Of a stretch of DNA of 64,000 nucleotides, positions 37,186 to 46,351 are shown piece after piece. The position numbers and the translations under genes were made by a program. The notes beneath the pieces are model-generated. The model saw nothing but the letters and a program-made list of their open reading frames with translations, did not search any database and had not been told where the DNA came from. The stretch comes from Photobacterium leiognathi (lineage in GTDB: Bacteria > Pseudomonadota > Gammaproteobacteria > Enterobacterales > Vibrionaceae), in the NCBI RefSeq assembly GCF_030685535.1, contig NZ_CP131601.1, positions 1,984,001 through 2,048,000 on the forward strand, written 5' to 3'. Each line of letters opens with the position of its first letter. Positions within the stretch are counted from its first letter, which is position 1.

Positions 37186-38576
37186 ATGATGACCTATATA
37201 GAACCAACTCTTTGGGCTAAAAAACAATTCGGTCAAGCCGATCTTAATGACCCAAGACGAACTCAAAGACTCGTTGCTCTAGCTACCTCTCTGGCTAAAC
37301 AACCTGGTATACCCGTCTCAAAACTCATCATCTCCCCAGCCGATATGGAAGGGGCTTATCGCTTTATTCGTAATGAGCAAATCAAAGCAGAAGATATTGC
37401 AGAAGCCGGATTTTATGTCACAGCACAAGAAGCTTCAGAGCAACAAACACTGCTTGCATTGGAAGATACCACTTCTCTAAGTTACTCACATCGCAGCATA
37501 CAAGATACACTCGGGCACTCCAATCAAGGTAATCGGCACCGAGCAATGTTCGTTCATTCAACGTTGCTTTTTGCTCCCGAAACTCACACTGTGGTTGGTT
37601 TAATCGAACAACAACGCTGGACCCGAGATATTGACAAACGTGGTCAAGGACACCAGCACGCACTCGACCATACAAAGAAAAAGAAAGTTATAAATGGGAA
37701 CAAGCATCTCGCCATGTTGCAGAGCGACTAGGCGAGAAAATGTCAGAGGTTATTTCTGTATGTGATAGAGAAGCCGATTTATTCGAGTACCTCACTTATA
37801 AGCACGAGCAACAACAACGATTTATCGTTCGCTCAATGCAAAGTCGCTGTATCGAGGAGCATGATAATCGTCTTTATGACTACGCTTCCAAGTTGTTATC
37901 AGCAGGAAGCAAAGAGCTAAAAATACCGCAAAAAGGCGGTCGTAAGTCTCGCACGGCTCATCTAGACATCAAATATGCTCCCGTGACACTTAAGTCTCCC
38001 GCCAATAAAAAAGAGTTCGATAATATCTCTCTCTACTATGTTGGATGTATAGAGCAAGGTGAGAGTGACGACAAACTCGCATGGCATTTACTGACATCAG
38101 AGCCTGTAACGAACAAAGAGGAAGCACTTAACATCGTCAGTTATTATGAGCGTCGTTGGCTGATAGAAGATTTTCACAAGGTTTGGAAAAGTGAAGGCAC
38201 GCAAGTTGAACAACTGAGAATGCAAAGTAAAGATAACTTAGAAAGGCTCAGTGTTATTTTGGCATTTATTGCTACTCGTTTACTCCAGTTAAGATTTATG
38301 AACGAATCTAAAGAGTTATCTAGTAGCTGTTGTGAACGGGTGTTAAAAGGTAAAGCGTGGAAGCTTATGTGGTTAAAATTAGAGAAGAAAAAACTGCCCA
38401 AAGAAGCACCAAATATATCGTGGGCTTACAAAAGTATTGCACGGTTAGGTGGTTGGAAAGATACCAAGCGGACGGGTCGCGCTTCTGTAAAGACATTATG
38501 GCAAGGATGGTTTAGGTTACAAACCATCCTTGAAGGATATGAACTAGCTAAGTCTCTTGAACACAATGACTTGTGA
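37186..38576 (+). pseudogene. IS50/Tn5-type transposase, frameshifted
   Basis: Native start region preserved: AAGGA at 37176-37180 precedes ATG at 37186 and 37189, giving MTYIEPTLWAKKQFGQADL. The frame runs to about 37660, then one A is missing compared with copy 1 (CACGCACTCG against CACGCAACTCG). This adds about two dozen wrong residues and stops at 37731. The rest continues in another frame from 37740 to 38576 and holds two of the three catalytic residues. No plausible slippery site rescues it; an A-rich run at 37673-37686 is the only weak candidate. Confidence 0.9.
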
Positions 38577-38749
38577 TCAAGAGACAGGCCCATTGGCTGC
38601 CTTTTTCATTTTCTATCCCTACACACTTCAACATGCAGAGCTCAAACTTGGCTCCCCCTCTGCTACTAACCTCTTTATAAGATTCACCTTAGCAATAACT
38701 ATTTCTCGGATAGTCCCCTCTAATAGTATAAATCAATTAACGCCAATAC

Positions 38750-38773
38750 AGCCGTTTAGCCATCTAGATGTTT
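38750..38773 (+). promoter_or_regulatory. Candidate tandem MetJ boxes upstream of metR
   Basis: Three adjoining 8-mers, AGCCGTTT, AGCCATCT and AGATGTTT, each match the MetJ box AGACGTCT at 6 of 8. MetJ binds tandem boxes cooperatively and represses metR in E. coli. They lie 67 bases before the metR start. Confidence 0.5.
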
Positions 38774-38839
38774 ACATTAAACATCAAAGCCGTTAGATTG
38801 GTGAAGAAATGCCCATATTGACAAGGATTGTGAACACTT

Positions 38840-39751
38840 ATGATTGAGATAAAACACCTCAGAACATTAACCGTATTGCGTGATACAGGCTCGCTTACTG
38901 CAACAGCCAATACGCTATGTTTAACCCAATCAGCCCTGTCACATCAGTTAAAAGATCTCGAACAGCGCCTTGGTGGTCAGCTTTTTTTACGTAAAACTCG
39001 CCCCGTGAAATTTACCGCAGAAGGCGAGATATTATTAAACCTTGCCGACTCCATTATTCCGCAACTCACGCAAGCGGAGCATGAACTTGCTAACATTAAG
39101 CAAGATGCAAATGGCCGCTTACATATGGCGATTGAGTGTCACTCCTGTTTTCAATGGTTAATGCCTGCACTTAAGGAATATCAAATTCATTGGCCGAGTG
39201 TAACTCTCGATTTTTCTTCCGGTTTTGGCTTTGATCTTATCCCTGCTCTCGCCTGTGGTGAACTAGATTTAGTGATCACCTCTGATATTCAACCTCGCAG
39301 TGAAATCCACTATGAACCCTTGTTTGATTTTGAAATGCGGTTGATTGTGAGTGTTAACTCACCACTTGCCAATAAAGCCTATATCACACCGCAAGATATC
39401 GCTGAACAAACCATGTTGAGCTACCCAGTGCAAAAAAGTCGTTTAGATGTAGTGAAGCACTTTCTACAACCAGCAGGTTTTGAGCCAAAGGCATGGAAAC
39501 AAGCAGACAATACATTAATGCTGGTACAAATGGTTTCGGCTGGCTTAGGCGTTGCGGCATTACCTAACTGGGCAATACATGATTTTGCACGCCAAGGATT
39601 GGTAGTGAGTAAACCGTTAGGAAAAGGATTATGGCGACGTTTATTTGCGGCCATTCGTGCTTCAGAACAACAGCGCCATTATTTACAAGCATTCTTTGCT
39701 ACTGCTCGACAGCAATGCCAACAACACTTAGAAGGCATACAATCAGCCTAA
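38840..39751 (+). CDS. metR: MetR, LysR-type activator of methionine synthesis
   Basis: 303 residues. Close match to E. coli MetR along its length: MIEIKHLRTL, QSALSHQLKDLEQRLGGQLF, AIECHSCFQWLMPAL and YPVQKSRLDVVKHFLQPAGF. It uses homocysteine as co-effector to activate metE, metH and related genes. The usual divergent metE is not beside it: IS copy 2 and the META gene lie upstream. Candidate MetJ boxes precede it. Confidence 0.94.
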   Translation: MIEIKHLRTLTVLRDTGSLTATANTLCLTQSALSHQLKDLEQRLGGQLFLRKTRPVKFTAEGEILLNLADSIIPQLTQAEHELANIKQDANGRLHMAIECHSCFQWLMPALKEYQIHWPSVTLDFSSGFGFDLIPALACGELDLVITSDIQPRSEIHYEPLFDFEMRLIVSVNSPLANKAYITPQDIAEQTMLSYPVQKSRLDVVKHFLQPAGFEPKAWKQADNTLMLVQMVSAGLGVAALPNWAIHDFARQGLVVSKPLGKGLWRRLFAAIRASEQQRHYLQAFFATARQQCQQHLEGIQSA

Positions 39752-39775
39752 ATTATTAAATATTATATAGTGACA

Positions 39776-39810
39776 AAGCCTCTCTCTAGGTAATTTTAGC
39801 GAGAGGCCTT
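39776..39810 (+). terminator. Shared hairpin of metR and the DUF4250 gene
   Basis: GCCTCTC and GAGAGGC around a 16-base loop, with moderate T-rich tails on both strands. Confidence 0.55.
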
Positions 39811-39821
39811 ATTAGCTGAAA

Positions 39822-40010
39822 CTAACGGAATTGATTGGTCAATGGATCATATTGATAGCCTAATTGCGCCATCTTATCGATGAGTTCATTTTCATCCAGT
39901 TCGTAACGGCTTATAAGTTCAGACATGCTATTGCACTCTAAACGTAAGCGCTCATTAACAATACCAATCACAATGTTGCCGTCCATACCTAATAAGTTAT
40001 TAATTTCCAT
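39822..40010 (-). CDS. DUF4250 small protein
   Basis: 62 residues from MEINNLLGMDGNIVIGIVN, with GGAGG five bases before the ATG. A compact helical domain (ELISRYELDENELIDKMAQLGYQYDPLTNQFR) typical of DUF4250. Function unknown. Soluble and acidic, alone between two terminators. Confidence 0.85.
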   Translation of the reverse strand: MEINNLLGMDGNIVIGIVNERLRLECNSMSELISRYELDENELIDKMAQLGYQYDPLTNQFR

Positions 40011-40093
40011 ACCGTCCTCCAACTACCATACACAGCTAGATCAAGATGCATTCAATGTCACTTATAAAGCATAGCCGCCAGATCAGAGAACAT

Positions 40094-40122
40094 AAAAAAA
40101 GCCGCTGCAAGAACAGCGGCCT
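40094..40122 (-). terminator. Terminator after the 40143 membrane-protein gene
   Basis: On the minus strand GCCGCTG, loop, CAGCGGC, then seven T. Confidence 0.88.
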
Positions 40123-40142
40123 TATCAAGCTTTTCTTTGATT

Positions 40143-40847
40143 TTAAAACAAGACTAATTGCAAACCAGCAGAGAAAACCAACACCACAAGTGCCGTTGCA
40201 AGTTGCCAATTATTCGCCTTTTTATTTAATAAAATGTGATTAGCCCAAATCACTAAGCCAATCACCATCAACGCTAATGCTGTGATAATTTCAACCATAT
40301 GGTGACTGCTTTTCACCTGACCTAAAGTCATGATCTGCCAAATCATAAATAGAATCGTCAAAATAGCACTAATAAAACCCACAAAAGGCAAAATACGATG
40401 GAATGCTTGTAATCGGGTACGGGCAAATGTCAGTAACACATGCGCTAACGCACTACCATACAGTGCAATCGCAACTAGGCTAATCGCAATTTCTGGCATA
40501 TTTAGCGTAGGCAATAAGACTAACCAACAAACAAACGCTAACACATCACTGCCATACAGCACTTTGATTGGTCCTGCATCACGGGTTTTCCCCGTTTTAA
40601 CTTTCATGGTAAAGAATGCCAATGCCATTAACGGCAATACTGCAAGCGGCTGAGCAATTGCTGCCACTAACCAACCCACCAGCAAAACTGGTAACATTTT
40701 GTGTATACGACCACGTTGTCCAGGACAAATTTCGCCCTTCGTTAACACAATAGTCAGAATGAGTTGCGCACCAAATAGTGCTGGAACAAGAAAAGTAAGG
40801 TAGCCAGCCATCATAAACGTCATTAAATAAGTAAAAAACTGACGCAA
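40143..40847 (-). CDS. Multi-spanning membrane protein of unknown function
   Basis: 234 residues with about seven hydrophobic segments and few loops. A short motif, GEICPGQRGRIHKM, lies in the first cytoplasmic or periplasmic loop. I do not recognise the family. The start is uncertain: Met codons at 40814 and 40811 (MAGYLTFLVPALFG) are alternatives, and none has a good ribosome-binding site. Its own terminator follows. Confidence 0.65.
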   Translation of the reverse strand: MRQFFTYLMTFMMAGYLTFLVPALFGAQLILTIVLTKGEICPGQRGRIHKMLPVLLVGWLVAAIAQPLAVLPLMALAFFTMKVKTGKTRDAGPIKVLYGSDVLAFVCWLVLLPTLNMPEIAISLVAIALYGSALAHVLLTFARTRLQAFHRILPFVGFISAILTILFMIWQIMTLGQVKSSHHMVEIITALALMVIGLVIWANHILLNKKANNWQLATALVVLVFSAGLQLVLF

Positions 40848-41104
40848 TTATACCTAGTTCATCGGTGATGTGAATCCAATGCAAGATTTGCCTGATACTA
40901 GCGTGATCTCACAGGCTTATTTAACATTGTGATAATTTCTTATTTCTAAGAAAAGTTTTGCATATTTCAATAGATAATTCTTAACTATAAGAAATTCTCA
41001 TATTCAAAATATATTTATGAGGCAACAGTATAAAATTAAAAAGATGTTTCGCTATTTGACTATTTATCATTAATTACATCACTAACAAATAGCAGGAGAA
41101 CACT

Positions 41105-41461
41105 ATGTTAAATGTAAAACTACTCCCATTACTGCTGTTAGTTACCAGCACACCATCCACGTCTGCTATTTATTCTTGTGCTGACATCCCAGCAGGAAAA
41201 AATGCTTTAGAAACAAACGATTCAAATATAGATGCGTATTATGTTATTAATTGTAATGAGCAAACATTAACCTACAGTTACCAGTATAATCCTGCTTTTT
41301 TTAATACAGAACAATTAAATGGACTCGCAAAAGAAATGCTTAACAATATGCATTCAGACAAGGCTATATTAAATCAACAATACCCTTTTGTTAATTTCCT
41401 CAGTTTTAAAATCTATCACGGTTCAACCCTATTAGATTCTGTTGTTGAGAAAATTAAATAA
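41105..41461 (+). CDS. Small secreted hypothetical protein
   Basis: 118 residues with a signal peptide cut near TSA-IYS. The mature part has two cysteines (YSCADIP, VINCNEQ), likely one disulfide, and is otherwise unremarkable. CAGGAG with seven-base spacing supports the start. Not recognised. The gene stands alone; 40848-41104 upstream is AT-rich without named sites. Confidence 0.6.
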   Translation: MLNVKLLPLLLLVTSTPSTSAIYSCADIPAGKNALETNDSNIDAYYVINCNEQTLTYSYQYNPAFFNTEQLNGLAKEMLNNMHSDKAILNQQYPFVNFLSFKIYHGSTLLDSVVEKIK

Positions 41462-41467
41462 TGTATT

Positions 41468-41656
41468 TTATAGAGATGATAGTAAATTTTCAGTGGCAGC
41501 ATCGTCATCAATTAATATATCTAAATCATGCTCGCTTGCCACTTCTCTTACTCGACGATCAGGATCGTTAATGAGGAGCTCAATGTATTTTCCTTGCTCA
41601 GCCAGCGCTAAGCGCTCTTTTACTGTTAAATGACCGAGTATGCTTTTATCTTCCAT
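41468..41656 (-). CDS. Small acidic HEAT-like hypothetical protein
   Basis: 62 residues from MEDKSILGHLTVKERLALAEQG. The stretch KYIELLINDPDRRVREVASEHD looks like one HEAT-type helix pair (DPDxxVRxxA). The ribosome-binding site is poor, so the gene is less certain than its neighbours. Convergent with the 41105 gene, six bases apart. Confidence 0.5.
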   Translation of the reverse strand: MEDKSILGHLTVKERLALAEQGKYIELLINDPDRRVREVASEHDLDILIDDDAATENLLSSL

Positions 41657-41842
41657 GAACACACCAATAGCACATAAACAACTTGCATATATTTTAGCTT
41701 AAAAGAGTCGTTTTGTTATTCAATTTTTTTGTCACCAAAAACAAAGTCATTTATCGTCGCTATTACGCATTCGCCTCTAGCATTGATATACTTGCCGTTA
41801 ATTAATACTCGTTTCTCTGATTTAACTTAATTGGATATAACT

Positions 41843-42259
41843 ATGAAATTATTCTCTCGTGTCAATGCTGTTATTCTTACGCTACTCCTAAGCTTGTTTT
41901 CTTTCTCCGCATTAGCTGCGAACAAAGTCCAGGATGTTCACTTTAAAAAAGGGGCAACCAGTGCGGAGTACACAGGCAAAGTCCAAGGCTACGACTTCAA
42001 TGAATACGTTTTTTATGCTCAGAAAGGTCAAGCATTAAAAGCAACATTAGATACTAAAAGCACTAAATTATGGTTTATTCTTCTCAACCAACATATTGAA
42101 AACCGAGTAGATCTGTCTGAATATTCGGAATCACTAACCCCTCAAGGGACTTACATTCTTCCATACAGCGGTAAGTATACGATTCGTATTGGTCAATACC
42201 GCGCTTTTGCTCGACGCGGTGAGCACAGTGACTACAAACTAAAGATTGAGATTAAATAA
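41843..42259 (+). CDS. Periplasmic g-type lysozyme inhibitor, PliG-like
   Basis: 138 residues with a signal peptide cut near ALA-ANK. The order VHFKKGATSAEYTGKVQGYDFNEYVFYAQKGQ, NRVDLSEYSESL and PYSGKYTIRIGQYRAFAR recalls E. coli YcgK (PliG), which protects the cell wall by blocking animal goose-type lysozyme. Useful for a bacterium living with fish or invertebrates. The call rests on remembered similarity, so activity is inference. Confidence 0.7.
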   Translation: MKLFSRVNAVILTLLLSLFSFSALAANKVQDVHFKKGATSAEYTGKVQGYDFNEYVFYAQKGQALKATLDTKSTKLWFILLNQHIENRVDLSEYSESLTPQGTYILPYSGKYTIRIGQYRAFARRGEHSDYKLKIEIK

Positions 42260-42267
42260 TGCATCCT

Positions 42268-42300
42268 GTGCGTTATAGCTCACTTGCCGAGCTATAACGC
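42268..42300 (+). terminator. Hairpin between convergent pliG-like and MFS genes
   Basis: TGCGTTATAGCTC, seven-base loop, GAGCTATAACGCA: a perfect 13-bp stem. T runs are weak on both sides. Confidence 0.55.
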
Positions 42301-42314
42301 ATATATTTTATTGG

Positions 42315-43523
42315 CTAGAGTGCCGGTTGCACTAATAAGGATTTATTTCGCTCAGACACTTTTGCTAATAACCAACAAAGTATAAACATTGCCCCATACA
42401 GCACAGTACCGCCAGTAACAACACCACCCCATGCACCATGCTGCCAGCAGTAAATCAGTAAGAAACCACCAACACTACCGCCTACATAATAATGAACTAA
42501 GTACATAGCTGTGGCTGTCGCTTTTGCTACCTGGGCATTTTTGCTAACCCATGCATAAGCCAACGAGTGGGTAAAGAATGCACCAGAGCTGATCAATAAT
42601 AAGCTCACGAATATCATTGAGCGAACTTCAATAAGCCCAAGCCACATCCCTACTAGACTAACAATACCACCCAATAACATACCGCTGATCGGACTATATC
42701 TATTCGCCCACTTACCACTCATTTTCGCTGTTATTGTGCCACTTAAATAACAAAGGAAAATCAATGCGGCCCAACTTAGTGGCAAATTAAATGGTGCTGC
42801 CACTAAACGAAAACCAGATACCGAGTAAAGATTAACAAACAACGCAAAGTTAATGCCGCCAATCAGCATAGCTAGCCATAAAACAGGCTGTTTAAGGTGG
42901 TGAACGAGATGTTTAGAGTGTGCCTGTAAGCCTTGGCGATTAGGTTCAAAGTGTTGTTGTTCTGGTAATAGCTTAAAAACAATCACAGCACCAATTAAGC
43001 TAAAAATAGCCAAACCTAGCACAGCTAAGTGCCAGCCGTAATGCTCACTGATAATGCCACCGTATAATCGACCTACAATACCACCTAAGGAATTAGCACT
43101 AATATAGCTCCCGACAGCAACCATTAACGCTTTTGGGGTAAATTCTTCAGCCATATAAGCAACCGCAACGGCAATAAAGCCTGCTACTGAAATTCCCATT
43201 AATGCTCTTAATATGGTTAGTGTGAGTAATGAATTACTGAAAACCATCACTCCACCAACAATGGGCAGTAACGACAAACTTACTAACATGATCACTCGTC
43301 GACCAACCACTTCTGAAGCAATCGCCCACGGGATCAAACACAAGGCCAGCATTAAGGTTGTGGCTGCCAACACCCAATTAATAGCTGTTGCACTCACACC
43401 GAACTCTTGCGCCATAAGCGGCAACATTGGCTGAAATAAGTACAAATTACAAAAAACAATAAATGAGCCTAAGGCAAGGGCAAAACACGCTTTTTTATAG
43501 TGGGAAGAGTGGAGTTCAATCAT
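42315..43523 (-). CDS. MFS transporter, YnfM type
   Basis: 402 residues from MIELHSSHYKKACF, preferred over longer upstream frames. Twelve membrane helices, with the MFS loop AIASEVVGRRVIML between TM2 and TM3. It resembles the YnfM group of drug or arabinose-like exporters. It faces a LysR gene head to head across 161 bases, the usual sign that the regulator controls it. Substrate unknown. Confidence 0.85.
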   Translation of the reverse strand: MIELHSSHYKKACFALALGSFIVFCNLYLFQPMLPLMAQEFGVSATAINWVLAATTLMLALCLIPWAIASEVVGRRVIMLVSLSLLPIVGGVMVFSNSLLTLTILRALMGISVAGFIAVAVAYMAEEFTPKALMVAVGSYISANSLGGIVGRLYGGIISEHYGWHLAVLGLAIFSLIGAVIVFKLLPEQQHFEPNRQGLQAHSKHLVHHLKQPVLWLAMLIGGINFALFVNLYSVSGFRLVAAPFNLPLSWAALIFLCYLSGTITAKMSGKWANRYSPISGMLLGGIVSLVGMWLGLIEVRSMIFVSLLLISSGAFFTHSLAYAWVSKNAQVAKATATAMYLVHYYVGGSVGGFLLIYCWQHGAWGGVVTGGTVLYGAMFILCWLLAKVSERNKSLLVQPAL

Positions 43524-43684
43524 ACGTTCACCAAAAGGAAATACTCGACACGATACCCCTAGCTCTGTGTATAAGTACAAGATGGTAAAGCGTGATCTAA
43601 CTAAAGAGAAAGAAACGTTATCAATTGCCACCCGATAATGAAAATATATAATAACTATTATTATGATAACTTTGGTTTATAGCG

Positions 43685-44560
43685 ATGGACTCACGTCAAC
43701 TTAGCTACTTTTTAGTATTAGCCGAAACGAAAAATTTCACTCGTGCAGCAGAGAAATTGCATATCGCTCAACCCGCATTAAGCATGACAATCAAGAAGTT
43801 AGAACAACAACTTGGTTTATGCTTGTTTGCGAGAAACGATCGTAAGGTTGAATTAACCGATGAAGGAAAAGTGCTATTACCTCACGCCAAAAACATCATT
43901 CAGCAAATCAAAGATGCACAAACTGCCATGTCTGAATTACGTGGGCTAGAAAAAGGTGAAGTGCGTGTCGGTATACCTAGCATGTTAGGTTCTTACTTCT
44001 TCCCTGAAATCATAATGGGATTTAAAAACCAATACCCGAATTTAAAGCTCAGTATTGTTGAAGCGGGCACCCAATCCATTCGAAAAATGATCATTGATGG
44101 CGAGTTAGATTTTGGCGTGATCATCAACCATGAGTTACCTGAAACACTTCATCCAGAACCCATTTTAAAATCACAAATGGTGGCCGTTGTTTCCGAACAA
44201 CATGAGTTTGCAACGCGTAAAAGCCTTTCGTTTCAAGATTTCTTTAGCCAAGAATTGGTGATGTTTAAACATGGTTATTTTCATCGAGAAACCATTGATA
44301 GTATCTGTGAAAAGCATCAATTTACGCCAAAAATTTCGTTTGAAACTAACCTACTTGCAATGATTTTTAAAATCGTAAGGCAAGACTTTGCAATTACTAC
44401 CCTACTTGAAATGGTAACTGAGTATGAGCCACAGTTGATCCCTATTCCTTTTGAAGAACCGATTGAATTAGATATTGTGATGGCATGGCGTAAGAGCGGA
44501 TATTTATCATTAGCCGACAAAGCATTTATTGACTACGTAAAACAACATTGCCCTCGCTAA
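43685..44560 (+). CDS. LysR-family regulator of the divergent MFS gene
   Basis: 291 residues. DNA-binding domain at 1-60 (NFTRAAEKLHIAQPALSMTIKKLEQQLG), effector domain from about 90 (EVRVGIPSMLGSYFFPEI). Resembles CynR/CidR-type regulators. Its most likely target is the divergent transporter gene at 42315-43523. The 44561-44875 gap beyond is AT-rich and belongs to dcuC. Confidence 0.9.
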   Translation: MDSRQLSYFLVLAETKNFTRAAEKLHIAQPALSMTIKKLEQQLGLCLFARNDRKVELTDEGKVLLPHAKNIIQQIKDAQTAMSELRGLEKGEVRVGIPSMLGSYFFPEIIMGFKNQYPNLKLSIVEAGTQSIRKMIIDGELDFGVIINHELPETLHPEPILKSQMVAVVSEQHEFATRKSLSFQDFFSQELVMFKHGYFHRETIDSICEKHQFTPKISFETNLLAMIFKIVRQDFAITTLLEMVTEYEPQLIPIPFEEPIELDIVMAWRKSGYLSLADKAFIDYVKQHCPR

Positions 44561-44875
44561 TAATATTTACTCCAACAATAAACAAGCTCTATTAATATTT
44601 ATATTATTTGTATAATTAATAAGCATTCCAATTTGTTAAATAATAATAAATACTATTTACAAGCTGTTATTAACTTTATGACATCACAACCAAAAACAAA
44701 TAAATTCATTTTATTATCATTGTATTAACATAAGTATGAAAATGCTGTTTTAGATCATAAGTTCCACCATTAAACCTCGTTAATAATTTTATTTTTAGTT
44801 AAATTAGCCGCCGCAAACACTTTTAAATAGTAACAAGTTTTAATAATTAGATATTTGTGTAGTAAAGGAGTTTCC

Positions 44876-46243
44876 ATGACGGAGCTATTAATAGGCTTGG
44901 TGATCACCATCGCTGTGGGCTATTACATTGTAAAAGGATATAAAGCTGCGGGTGTGCTATTAACCGCAGGTATTTCTCTATTAATTATTGCAGGTTTATT
45001 AGGGCATTCAGTTCTACCCGCTAAAGTCGCGTCAACGGGTAACTTATTCACCGATTCTCTTGAGTATGTGAAATACATGCTGCAGTACCGTGGTGGCGGC
45101 TTAGGTCTACAGATCATGTTGCTTTGTGGTTTTGCTTCTTACATGACACACATTGGTGCTAACAATGTTGTTGTTAAACAATTTTCTAAACCACTGTCAT
45201 GCATTAAATCACCATATGTATTACTTGTAGCAGCTTACATCGTGGCATGTTTAATGTCGCTTGCCGTAAGTTCAGCAACAGGTCTTGGTGTGCTATTAAT
45301 GGCAACCCTATTCCCAATGATGACAGCAATGGGTATTTCGCGCCCAGCAGCGGCTGCAGTGTGTGCTTCTCCTGCGGCAATTATCTTATCGCCAACATCA
45401 GGCGACGTTGTTGTTGCAGCTGAGAAATCAGGCTTACCACTACACGTGTTTGCAGTAGAAACTGTTCTTCCTGTTTCTATCTGTGCCATCATCGTAATGG
45501 CTGTCGCGGCTTTCTTCTGGAACAAATATCTTGATAAGAAAGACAACACCCCAATGGAACGTGTTGATATTTCTGAAATGGAAGTAAAAGCACCAGGTTA
45601 CTACTCTATCCTACCGTTCCTACCAATTATTGGTGTATTCATATTCAACGGTGAAACAATCCCTGGCTTGAAGCTAGATATTTACACTATCGTTGTTCTG
45701 TCTATTGCTATTGGTGCATTGGTTGATTTCTTAACTAACCGCCTAAACGGTAAGATCACCCTTGATAACCTAGAATCTTGCTACGCAGGTATGGGTGATG
45801 CATTCAAAGGCGTAGTGATGCTATTAGTAGCTGCGGGTGTATTTGCCCAAGGTCTAATGACGGTAGGTACTATCGATAACCTACTAGCACTTGCTGATAA
45901 AGCGGGTGCGGGCGGCATCGCACTAATGCTATTGCTAACAGCACTAACGGTAGCAGCTGCGATTGCAACGGGGTCAGGTAATGCGCCATTCTACGCTTTC
46001 GTTGAACTTGCACCACAGCTTGCGGGTAAACTAGGTCTAAGCCCTGCTTTCCTTATTATCCCAATGCTTCAAGCATCAAACCTTGGTCGTACCATTTCAC
46101 CTGTTTCTGGCGTTATCGTTGCGACATCTGGTATGGCAAAGATCAGCCCATTCGATGTGGTTAAACGTACGGTTGTTCCTGTTGTTTGTGGTCTAATCAC
46201 AGTGATCTTAGGCACCCTAGTATTGGTTCCTATGTACTCATAA
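44876..46243 (+). CDS. dcuC: Anaerobic C4-dicarboxylate transporter DcuC
   Basis: 455 residues from MTELLIGLVITIAV, with AAGGAG eight bases upstream. About twelve helices; SPTSGDVVVAAEKSGLP and ATGSGNAPFYAFVELAPQLA are family segments. It exchanges or effluxes succinate during fumarate respiration and fermentation, which fits the tor operon in pointing to anaerobic life. I saw no convincing FNR box in the 315-bp gap upstream. Confidence 0.92.
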   Translation: MTELLIGLVITIAVGYYIVKGYKAAGVLLTAGISLLIIAGLLGHSVLPAKVASTGNLFTDSLEYVKYMLQYRGGGLGLQIMLLCGFASYMTHIGANNVVVKQFSKPLSCIKSPYVLLVAAYIVACLMSLAVSSATGLGVLLMATLFPMMTAMGISRPAAAAVCASPAAIILSPTSGDVVVAAEKSGLPLHVFAVETVLPVSICAIIVMAVAAFFWNKYLDKKDNTPMERVDISEMEVKAPGYYSILPFLPIIGVFIFNGETIPGLKLDIYTIVVLSIAIGALVDFLTNRLNGKITLDNLESCYAGMGDAFKGVVMLLVAAGVFAQGLMTVGTIDNLLALADKAGAGGIALMLLLTALTVAAAIATGSGNAPFYAFVELAPQLAGKLGLSPAFLIIPMLQASNLGRTISPVSGVIVATSGMAKISPFDVVKRTVVPVVCGLITVILGTLVLVPMYS

Positions 46244-46265
46244 ACATTGCCGTAAACTCAATACG

Positions 46266-46298
46266 AAAGCCTGTTGCCGATGTAACAGGCTTTTTTTA
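46266..46298 (+). terminator. Terminator after dcuC
   Basis: AAAGCCTGTT, loop, AACAGGCTTT, then T. Confidence 0.9.
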
Positions 46299-46351
46299 TG
46301 AGCGTTAACACGGCAAAATAGCGCACCACTCTTTTTATAAGTGCTTTGAAC

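Larger units (their letters stand above)
37086..38587 (+). mobile_element. IS50/Tn5-like insertion sequence, IS4 family, copy 2
   Basis: A 1502-bp element, nearly identical to copy 1 but with the full left region. Same ends: CTGTCTCTTATACACAA and, inverted, CTGTCTCTTGATCACAA. Flanked by a perfect 9-bp duplication GCCCATTGG (37076-37084 and 38588-38596), with one extra A between the left duplication and the IS. It retains the terminator hairpin (37101-37132), two GATC sites near 37153-37161, and the native transposase start. A one-base deletion near 37662 breaks the transposase. Confidence 0.93.

Noticed and set aside
37673..37686. A-rich run as a programmed frameshift in the copy 2 transposase
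   Set aside because: Copy 1 reads through in one frame without it, IS50-type elements do not need frameshifting, and the run lacks a good slippery heptamer. A one-base deletion explains it.
38557..38796. Frame across the right end of IS copy 2
   Set aside because: Starts inside the transposase gene and crosses the terminator; no support as a gene.
40046..40243. Plus-strand frame crossing the terminator at 40094-40122
   Set aside because: It runs through a terminator and into the antisense of a membrane-protein gene; no features.
41442..41633. Plus-strand frame opposite the 41468 gene
   Set aside because: No ribosome-binding site, and the composition is less protein-like than the minus-strand frame.
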